Of a stretch of 64,000 bases of DNA, positions 57,179 to 64,000 are shown in pieces (position 1 is the first letter of the stretch; each line of letters starts with the position of its first letter). This DNA is from Rebecca billardiae RCC1528. Lineage: Eukaryota; Haptophyta. The notes below the pieces were generated by a model. It saw nothing but the letters and a program-made list of their open reading frames with translations, made no database searches and was not told the DNA's origin. The stretch spans positions 868,001 through 932,000 of the forward strand of contig OZ251222.1 in assembly GCA_965240325.2 (NCBI GenBank). Reading direction: 5' to 3'. The translations under genes and the position numbers were made by a program.

Positions 57179-58474
57179 CGCCTGGGTCCCAGGGCCCCAG
57201 GAGCCCCCTCGGGCGCCTGGGGCTCTGGGACCGCGGGCTCCGATCTAGACTCCGCGCATCATCAGTCTCAGTCACTATTAAGGACCGTTGGGCAGTGCTC
57301 AGGACCGTGTGCTTCCGATTGGCAAGTGCAACCCTTCCGGTCCGCGACGCCCGAGGCCGACGGCGACGCCCCGAGAGTGCCGGTCTGGCGGTGCCGGACT
57401 CTCAGTCTCAAGCAGCACCGACTCTACGACCGGACTACTTGCGGTCAATAATCGAGTCTGCCTATATGACTTTGTGTGTCAGTCTGACTCTGAGCTTGCT
57501 CTGAGCCCTAGTTCAGTAGTTGATTCAAGCTCAGCTAGGTACAGTGTTAGTTGCTTCTTTCCTACTACAGTGTTCCGTCTTACTTCCGACCCCCAATTTA
57601 ATGACTTCAACGAGAATAATGGCGGGGCATCCGACCACCTCCCAATAGGTTCAGCCTCTATTTTTACGATGTACTTACCCGCCCCCGACTCAGATTTCAG
57701 CACAGTCCGGGAGCGACCCGCGGACACCTATCTATGTATGCGAAAATGGCGCCCGGTCTGACTCGCTAGTTGTAGAAAATAGAGTCCATGTAGTAGTAGT
57801 TAAACCTATTGCGCGTATTGGAGGCTTGGCTGACGATCCATCTGCCATCTGGCCGTCATAGCCGTCCAAGGGACCGCCTGGGGTCAGGGCGGTCAGGTCT
57901 AGGAGCGATCGGAACCGCCGGAAGGCGGAAGCCGGGCCCGAACTAAGGCTCGGAATAATAAGCCACGACTAAGCTACTAGTGTGTCAGTAACGACTGTGT
58001 ACTACAACCGCGTCAATTGCCGTGTGCCGTGCTGCGTAACCGTGATGCCGCACCGACTCATAGCTTATTATTCAGTCATTGACGACACGGAACTGTAACA
58101 CGCATTGTCAGCACGGAGCACCAGCCACCAGACTAGATAGTAGTGATAGTACTTAGTAGCAGCCGGGCTGCGGCAGGGTGATTGTGCCACTGATAGTGAT
58201 ACCGCCGGGCCCGGACTACTGGACTAGGAGTACGGGCTCCGCAGCCCGGCCCGGATCAGTACCTAAATCGGGCTCGCAGAGTGAGTGGCTCGATTCCCAT
58301 CGGCATCTCAGACCCCCCCCCCCCCCCCCCGCCCCCCCCCATCTGCAATGAGCCTGATCGGATAGTACGGGATCAACGACTCGGATGGTGCAGCATGGGA
58401 TGGTGATGATCGGAGAGCTCAGCCCATGACAGCCATCATCACGGCAGGGGTCGATTCTGCCCGCGACAAAAAAA
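57179..58474. other. Spacer with lower-GC core and poly-C run
   Basis: 57430-57760 is distinctly lower in GC and holds a 150-codon plus frame without an early ATG; it is not called as a gene. A near-continuous run of C broken by one G lies at 58313-58340. No gene was recognised. Confidence 0.45.
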
Positions 58475-59166
58475 TCAGAGCTCCTCGTCTTCCTCTTCCC
58501 AGTTGCGCGGATCGTTCTTGTCGTTCATGTCATAGAACGACTCCTTGGGCGAGCCACACATGGGGCACTTGAAGCTGCTCGGGAAGAATTTGCCCTCTCG
58601 CCCGCGCGCGGGGTAGAGCTCGTAGCCGCAGTTCTCACATTTGAATGCCTTGAGCTCGTTCTGGGCAGACTCGGTTTGCGCGGTGAACTCGGTGGCCGAT
58701 GTCGTCGGCCCAGCCGGCTTTCCACCCCCGAAGATCGCCCGGAAGGCGACGAGCGCGAGCGCCCCCAACGCGATCTTGATCTGCAGGATCTCTCCTGAAC
58801 TCATGCCCTGCAAACGCGCAGCGCGGATCGGGCGATCAGGAACATGCGTGCGGCGCACGTGGCCGACGGAAGCACGCGACGCGCGCGGCGTACCGACACG
58901 TTGATTTTGATGAGTGGCCTACGCTCCTCAGACTGCCGCTTCACGTCCTTTCGTGCCGCCACCGCAGCGAGCTCGGGCGTGGCAGGGACGCCGACGCGCC
59001 GCGCAGACTCACCGCCGCTGTCCTGGTCGGCCATGTGCACCCGAGCGGTGCGGTGCAGAGAGCGCTGTGTGACGCGCGAGGGCGCAATGCCGAATGCATC
59101 GACGCTGCACAGGCCGCCGAGCAGGGCCACCGCCGCAAGTGCGAGCGCCGCAGCCATGGACTTCAT
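58475..59166 (-). CDS. Plastid-targeted membrane-anchored rubredoxin-like protein
   Basis: Two exons, 59166-58894 and 58807-58475, giving 201 aa. The intron (86 nt, donor GTACGC, acceptor TTTGCAG, phase 0) joins PLIKINVS to GMSSGEILQ. The N-terminus is a signal peptide (MAAALALAAVALLGGLCSVDA) followed at once by FGIAPSRVTQRSLHRT, a Ser/Arg-rich transit-like stretch with Phe at the first position; this is the classic bipartite signal for a secondary plastid of red origin. The mature part has a membrane segment (IKIALGALALVAFRAIFG) and a C-terminal rubredoxin-like zinc/iron knuckle pair: FKCENCGYELYP and FKCPMCGSPKESFYD. Plastid rubredoxins assist photosystem assembly; here the membrane span precedes the knuckles. 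It is head-to-head with the epimerase. Confidence 0.82.
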
Positions 59167-59415
59167 CGCGACGAGCGTCCAGTCTGAAGTCGTCCGCCAC
59201 GAGTTCGAGCCCCGCAACGCAAGGCCGAGCGGACCGCCAGGCGACGCACACCCTGGCTGGTACGCACCCAGCCGCCTAGGCGTCCGGACTCCTGGCCTCC
59301 TCCGCCGCCAAGGCGCACACCTCCCGGACTATCCCCACCATCAAATCTCCAGGCGATCTCGTCAAGCTCGGGTCGCTTGAGCCTCGCATCGCCGCCACGC
59401 CCAGCTGTCGTCATC
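59167..59415. promoter_or_regulatory. Head-to-head promoter interval between two plastid-protein genes
   Basis: 249 bases separate the ATGs of the rubredoxin-like gene and the epimerase gene. Co-regulation of the two plastid proteins is suggested by arrangement; no element was identified. Confidence 0.4.
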
Positions 59416-60290
59416 ATGATTACGCCGGTCCTCGCATGCCTCGCGTTCTCCCCCCGCCCGTCAGCGCTGGCGCGGCCGTCGGCGCGGTCGTCGGTGACGA
59501 TGGCGTCCGACTACTTGATCGCGCCGTCGATCCTCTCCGCCAACTTCGCCAAGCTCGGCGAGGAGGTGGACACCGTGCTCGCGTCGGGCGCGGATGTGGT
59601 GCACTTTGATGTCATGGACAACCACTATGTGCCCAACCTGACGATCGGCCCGCTGGTGTGCAAGGCGCTGCGCGACCACGGCGTCACCGCCCCGATCGAC
59701 GTGCACCTCATGGTCTCCCCCGTCGACCGCATTATTGGCGACTTTGCCGATGCGGGTGCGTCGTTCATCACGTTCCACCCGGAGGCGACTGGGCACATCG
59801 ACCGCTCCCTGCAGCTCATTCGCTCGCTTGGGTGCAAGTCGGGCCTCGTGTTCAACCCGGCAACGCCGCTGGACTGCCTCGAGTACGTGATGGACAAGGT
59901 GGGCTCTCGCCCTCGCCCTCCGCGCGTGCGAACCGGCTGCGTGCTCCCACCGCCGCGCGCGCGCTGTGACCGTGCGGCCCTCCCCGCCGCTGCTCGCATC
60001 CTGGCCGCGCCGCGCAGGTCGACATCGTCCTGCTGATGAGTGTCAACCCGGGCTTCGGCGGCCAGGCGTTCATCCCCGCGACGCTGGACAAGCTTAAGCA
60101 GGCGCGTAAGCTCATCGACGCGTCGGGCTACGACATCAGGCTCGAGGTGGACGGCGGCGTGTCGGCCGGCAACATCCAGGAGATTGCCAAGGCGGGCGCG
60201 GACATGTTCGTCGCCGGCTCGGCCATCTTCAACACGGATGACTACAAGAAGACGATCGACGGCATGCGCGCTGAGCTCTCGGGCGCATAA
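59416..60290 (+). CDS. rpe: Ribulose-phosphate 3-epimerase, probably plastid
   Basis: Two exons, 59416-59898 and 60018-60290, giving 251 aa. The intron (119 nt, donor GTGGGC, acceptor GCGCAG, phase 0) lies between YVMDK and VDIVLLM. A short hydrophobic start ([11 protein letters not shown]) followed by [15 protein letters not shown] resembles a bipartite plastid presequence with Phe at the junction. The TIM-barrel enzyme follows: [34 protein letters not shown] (metal-binding His and catalytic Asp), [28 protein letters not shown] and FVAGSAIF. It interconverts ribulose-5-phosphate and xylulose-5-phosphate in the Calvin cycle and pentose phosphate pathway. All catalytic residues are present. 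Confidence 0.94.
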
Positions 60291-60574
60291 ATCGCCCACG
60301 ATCATCCTGGGGAATGCAGACCAACCTGCTGTACTGTCGCTTTGGTCTCCAGCTCCGTGACGCAAGCGGCCCAGCGAGCTGTGACCACTGGCACTGACCG
60401 GTCTCGCGGTCACGCGTCACCGTGGCACATGACGTTAAAGCGTCCGTCGAAGTTGCTTGGCACGGGAGGCTGCAGCTCATCGGAGGTTGAGCAACACATC
60501 GCCCGCAGGCTTCCAGGAGAGGACATCGTTGACCTTTGGTGACCGACCGTGAGGTGTTCAGTAAGATCAGACTC

Positions 60575-60670
60575 AGGCGTGATTGACACAGTGAGTGATG
60601 AGTGGCAGTGGGCGTGAGTGGGCGTCAATCTCGCCTGCCTGAGCTGTGTGCGTCTCTTATTCTTAGTAAA
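60575..60670 (+). repeat. Short dispersed repeat (AGGCGTGATTGAC ... GTCAATCTCGCCTGCC)
   Basis: The left end AGGCGTGATTGAC matches the end of the nested insertion at 14025. The right part, CGTCAATCTCGCCTGCCTGA then GCTGTGTGCGTC, matches 17966-18005. It lies 45 bases before the next gene's ATG. Confidence 0.65.
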
Positions 60671-60713
60671 CTGACTGTCTTGCGCACGTCGCGTGAGGAC
60701 GGTGACTTCCAAG

Positions 60714-61358
60714 ATGATTGTATTTTCGCCGCCCCGCCTTTCACGTCACCCCGGTCGGATGGCGCCGACGTCGCCGACCGCAACTCGCGTGGCCATCCTG
60801 CCTGGCAACGGATGTGTGAACGTGCGGGCCTCCAACTGGTACGGGTGGCTTGCCAGCAGCCTACTTGCTGCGGGTATCCCTGTGGGCCTCGTTGATATGC
60901 CCGATCCGCATGGCGCAAACGAGGCACTATGGCTGAAGACGTGTCACGATGAGCTGGCGTGCGATGCGGGTACTGTGGTGGTAGGCCATTCAAGTGGGGC
61001 GGCCTGTGCCATGCGGCTCGCTGAGAACACAAAGCTGGCTGGCTTGGTTCTGGTGTCCGCCTACCACACCGACCTCGGTGACGAGGGGGAGCGCGAGGCC
61101 GGGTATTTCTCACGCCCATGGCAATGGGAAGCCATTCGTGGCAACGTGCATGGTGCCTTTGGAATCGTGCAATATGGCGCGGCAGATGACTGCTTTCTGC
61201 CTCTTTCGGAGCAGCAGCATGTTGCGGATTCTCTTCATGCTGATTTCCGACGACTCGATGGGCGAAGTCATTTCATGGAACGCACATTCCCCGAACTGCT
61301 GCAGCTGCTCAAAGAGCGCATCTCGCAGCCTGCTGACATGTCCGATGCGGAATCGTAG
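60714..61358 (+). CDS. RBBP9/YdeN-like serine hydrolase
   Basis: 214 aa from the ATG at 60714; an ATG at 60759 (MAPTSPTATRVAILPGNG) is an equally good start, the first giving a short basic presequence. It is a compact alpha/beta hydrolase: VAILPGNGCVNVRASNWYGW (strand and oxyanion region), DMPDPHGANEALWLK, the nucleophile elbow VVVGHSSGAACAMRLAE, then LVLVSAYHTDLGDEGE, a late Asp in YGAADDCFLPL and His in DGRSHFME. The short length and the N-terminal PGNG..... W pattern fit the RBBP9 group of serine hydrolases. Catalytic triad residues are present. Physiological substrates of this family are mostly unknown. Confidence 0.85.
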   Translation: MIVFSPPRLSRHPGRMAPTSPTATRVAILPGNGCVNVRASNWYGWLASSLLAAGIPVGLVDMPDPHGANEALWLKTCHDELACDAGTVVVGHSSGAACAMRLAENTKLAGLVLVSAYHTDLGDEGEREAGYFSRPWQWEAIRGNVHGAFGIVQYGAADDCFLPLSEQQHVADSLHADFRRLDGRSHFMERTFPELLQLLKERISQPADMSDAES

Positions 61359-61735
61359 CATTGCACAATGTCGATGATCTCAGAGGCATCGTGAGGCAGG
61401 GCCAGTGGCAGCGCCTGCCCGCTAACTAATCAAGTCGTGGCTTGCCGTGGGCGCGTGGCATCGGCAGCAGTGATTAAGTACTGATCTAAACGCGCCCGCC
61501 GTAACGCAATAAACGCGCCGCCACTCGCGGCCGCCCTGCGGCCAGCGGCGGGGCAGCCCCGGCGGCTATCCCCTTACCGCAGTTCAATCTGCTTCGTATG
61601 GAAGCAGATTTGACGGCGGCCGCTGCGCGCGCTTTGCGGCCCACCCACGCGCGCCTGGGCGTTGAACACGGCTTGAGAGTGTCCAGGCATGGTCTAGCTA
61701 GTAGCTACCCTCAGACAGCTGCGGCTTCATCCGGT
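61359..61735. other. Spacer with short inverted sequence
   Basis: This contains CAATCTGCTTC ... GAAGCAGATT around 61587-61611, a small inverted repeat, in GC-rich sequence. No gene was recognised. Confidence 0.45.
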
Positions 61736-61818
61736 TGCCACATTAAGCCTTGACCACCTGCCACATTAAGGGCCCCGCGACCGGCTGCCACATTAAGGCG
61801 ACCGGCTGCCACATTAAG
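61736..61818. repeat. Four TGCCACATTAAG units spaced 21-27 bp
   Basis: Exact 12-mers start at 61736, 61759, 61786 and 61807, in the same orientation, with GACCGGC or similar between them. The last unit contains the stop codon of the minus-strand gene that ends at 61814. Confidence 0.9.
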
Positions 61819-62833
61819 GATCCGCGCCAACGCTCGCACGGCCACCGACACGCCACGCGCGGAGCGATGCGCCGATGGTCTTCGGCTCGGTCGCAAACGT
61901 CCTGAACCGCGCTGGCCTGGTCAGTCGCCCTTTGCTCGACGCAGTCGTGCACTGGCCGGCGGAGGCAGTGGCGCCGGGCGTCGGGAAGCACTTCGAGTTC
62001 CTCGGTGAGGCTGGCGAGCCCGCGCCCGACAAGAAGCAGCGTGGCGGCGCGCGCGCGCCGTGCTCGCGGTGAAGTGCGTGCTGCTCGCGAAGGGAAAGCA
62101 GTTCAAGCAGGGACACCTCGAGCACTCGGTAGATGATCTCGCCGTGCTCGCCGCTGACGGCCAGCGTGCGAAGCGCGCTGCTGGCATACACGGCGTTGAG
62201 CAGGTCACCGTGCGAGAGTGCTCCGTCAGACCCGTGGCCAAGGCCCTTGTCGATCAGCTGCGCTGAAGGGCGCGCGCAAGAGTGCGTGATGGAGGTCACT
62301 TCCAGGCAGGCTCCATGTTGGCTGCAGCGCTGCGTCTGCGCAGCATGCCCCCGCACGCGCGTCTGCGGGCGCACGCCTGCGCTCATCTGCAACCTGCGCT
62401 CGAGCTCAGCCTTGAGCGCGCTCAGCGTGCCCTTCAGCAGCTCGAGCTGTTCCTCCTTGCGCCGCGCGTCCGCGTGCGCCGCGAGTAGGTGCTTGTTCAG
62501 CGGCTGCACCTGCACCGCCGCGTGCTCGACGCTTGCCTCGACCACCTCAACACGCACGCGCTCGCCGACGCGCTCCAGGGACTGCTGCGTCAGCTCATGC
62601 GCACAGTGGAGCGCCAGAGCGACACCTCCGCGCCGTCCACAGCGCTTATCGCCGGGCTGAGCGCTATGGAGAGCTACACGTGTGCCGAGGGCTCGAGCCC
62701 GACGACGCGAACGCAGTTCACCTCGCTGTACGACGAACGCCACCTCGAGCGCACGAGCGCATGCGTCTACAGCGGGAGCACCGACGGCCGCTCCGGCAGG
62801 CTCGCCGCCGACTTCCCCAGTAGTAACTAGCAT
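61814..62833 (-). CDS. Probable coiled-coil / helical protein, two exons
   Basis: The ATG at 62833 and the stop at 61814 bound one frame. A 117-nt segment (62374-62258) begins GTGCGC and ends GCGCAG in phase 0, matching introns elsewhere, so the spliced product is probably 300 aa (exons 62833-62375 and 62257-61814). Exon 1 contains a heptad-rich stretch (RRKEEQLELLKGTLSALKAE) and exon 2 a helical one (GDLLNAVYASSALRTLAVSG, IIYRVLEVSLLELLSLRE). The C-terminal 60 residues are polar. No domain was recognised and the opposite strand is also open, so confidence is moderate. Confidence 0.45.
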   Translation of the reverse strand: MLVTTGEVGGEPAGAAVGAPAVDACARALEVAFVVQRGELRSRRRARALGTRVALHSAQPGDKRCGRRGGVALALHCAHELTQQSLERVGERVRVEVVEASVEHAAVQVQPLNKHLLAAHADARRKEEQLELLKGTLSALKAELERRLQMSAGVRPQTRVRGHAAQTQRCSQHGACLEVTSITHSCARPSAQLIDKGLGHGSDGALSHGDLLNAVYASSALRTLAVSGEHGEIIYRVLEVSLLELLSLREQHALHREHGARAPPRCFLSGAGSPASPRNSKCFPTPGATASAGQCTTASSKGRLTRPARFRTFATEPKTIGASLRAWRVGGRASVGADP

Positions 62834-64000
62834 ATCAAAGCCGTCTTCGGTAGCGCGCGAGGCTGGCTACAATACGGTGATGCTACACAACATGGGTTGC
62901 GTCACGCGCAGCACCACATGAGCGGCCGGCAGCGGCGTACCATCGGCTGAGCTGTTCCTGAGTCACTGTTCCTCTGCAGAGGAACGTGCACGCGCGCGTC
63001 GACGAGCACTTACGCGCTCCGCGGCCTTCGGCACCTTGACATCATTGCGCGTGCGCATGACAGGCGCGGATGGTTGCGCACTTGCGTGTCCGTTAGCGGC
63101 GCGCACGATCCGCGAGCACCGTCCGCCGGGGCCTTGCCATTGTCGACCTTGGACGGCGCACGGCGCACGGCGGCGCGCTCGCAGATTCGGTCGGGTAGCC
63201 CTCGCTGGACATGTGCTGGCCTCTGTTGCTCCGCTGCTCATCGGACCGGGTGCCAATCAGTGGCCCACAATTGACGACCCGTTCGCCTGCCCCGCATGCT
63301 CGCACACGGGATGACTCAGCCTGGAGCCACCCCGGTCGAGATTTCGGGATGTCAAAGCAGTGGCCGAGCATGCGCTCAAGCGCTCTCGTCCGCATGGAGC
63401 GTGACCTCTACCGTTCTACCGTCTGAGCGTCTGCCGTCACATGAGTCGGACAAGTCCCCAAAGCTGGGTGCAACCAGTCCATCGGGAGTAGCCGCCAGGC
63501 CTCCCGCCACCACCGCAGCCGCGCCGCCCAGGGTTGTGAGTCCTGGGATTACCCGGGGTGGTCAGGCTGGCGCGCACGCTCGCGGACGCTTGGAACCCGC
63601 GCTCCCGCGCTGCGTCGCGTGTCACCCCTCGATCGTCGCCCCACCGCCACCTCTTCCATCCCATCACCACCCCTTCCTCGACATCCTCGGCCTTCGCCGC
63701 AGCACCGACGCCCCCGCGCGCGGCCGCTGTGGCAGCGGGCGATCCGCGTGCGCTGCGCCGCCGCGCCGCCGCGCCGCCCAGAGTTGTGCAGCGCGGCCTG
63801 TGAGTCCTGCGAGCTGCCCTGTGTGGTCAGGCTGGTGCGCACGCTCGCGAACGCTTCGAACACTCGCTGCATAGCGTGTCGCCCCTCGATCGCCGCCCCA
63901 CCGCCGCGTTTTCCTCCACGCACGGCGGCCGTCGCCGCCGCACGAGCGCCCCGCTCGCGGGCCGCGCGCCCACTGGGCGCAGGAATTTCGGGTGGGGATT
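62834..64000. other. Window end: spacer with diverged tandem duplication
   Basis: The sequence around 63525-63660 (GCCGCGCCGCCCAG, TTGTGAG, GGTCAGGCTGG, GCGCACGCTCGCG, CCCCTCGATCG, CGCCCCACCGCC) is repeated at about 63770-63905, roughly 245 bases later, with about 20% divergence. Frames on either strand are short and GC-driven. No gene is called. Confidence 0.45.

Noticed and set aside
57288-57761. 157-codon plus frame in lower-GC sequence
   Set aside because: It begins at TTG, has no early ATG, its first part is GC-rich spacer, and no domain is visible.
61736-61818. CRISPR array
   Set aside because: Repeats are only 12 bp with 9-15 bp spacers that are themselves similar; eukaryotic context.

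Overview
The window looks like nuclear DNA of a GC-rich, intron-containing unicellular alga with a secondary plastid, most likely a haptophyte or close equivalent (inference). The reasons are: eukaryotic families throughout (GT29 sialyltransferase, GT47 exostosin, P5A-type ATPase, BCS1, RRP8, prolyl 4-hydroxylase); spliceosomal introns that become obvious when protein families are read across them; and two gene products with bipartite, plastid-type N-termini (a rubredoxin-like protein and ribulose-phosphate 3-epimerase). There is no sign of operons or ribosome binding sites. The very high GC leaves long spurious open frames on the opposite strand of almost every gene, and these were discarded.

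Layout. 1-12.4 kb is gene-dense: a 5'-truncated lysyl-endopeptidase-like protease, a sialyltransferase, a secretory-pathway membrane protein, an SR-rich 2OG-Fe(II) dioxygenase head-to-head with an ABCF ATPase, a small coiled-coil protein and an exostosin-family glycosyltransferase. 12.4-21.2 kb is a nested repeat island broken only by a membrane-anchored prolyl 4-hydroxylase with four ShKT-like modules. It holds a fold-back element with 30-bp terminal inverted repeats, two copies of a 1.25-1.5 kb repeat on either side of the hydroxylase, and a 270-bp dispersed repeat. 21.4-33.9 kb carries a hybrid histidine kinase, BCS1, a GT61-like glycosyltransferase, a type I surface protein and RRP8. 34-37 kb is repeat-rich spacer.

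37-51.3 kb has an ARM-repeat protein, a proline-rich membrane-anchored alpha/beta hydrolase, a three-exon low-complexity protein, a second fold-back element whose 386-bp arms are almost identical, and an RluA-type pseudouridine synthase head-to-head with a P5A-type ATPase that contains ten 27-bp coding repeats. 51.3-58.4 kb is mostly spacer with hairpins, perfect tandem duplications, dispersed repeats and one gene with a nuclear-type motif. 58.4-62.8 kb is dense again: rubredoxin-like protein and epimerase (head-to-head, both apparently plastid-targeted), an RBBP9-like hydrolase and a coiled-coil protein. The last kilobase shows only diverged local duplications.

Across genes, 11 introns could be placed by protein continuity, and 9 of their donors read GTGCGC or GTGCGT rather than GTAAGT. 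This is the clearest genome-wide signal. The main unusual structures are two copies of a fold-back element family with a conserved loop, and at least five other dispersed short repeat families, several placed directly upstream of genes.
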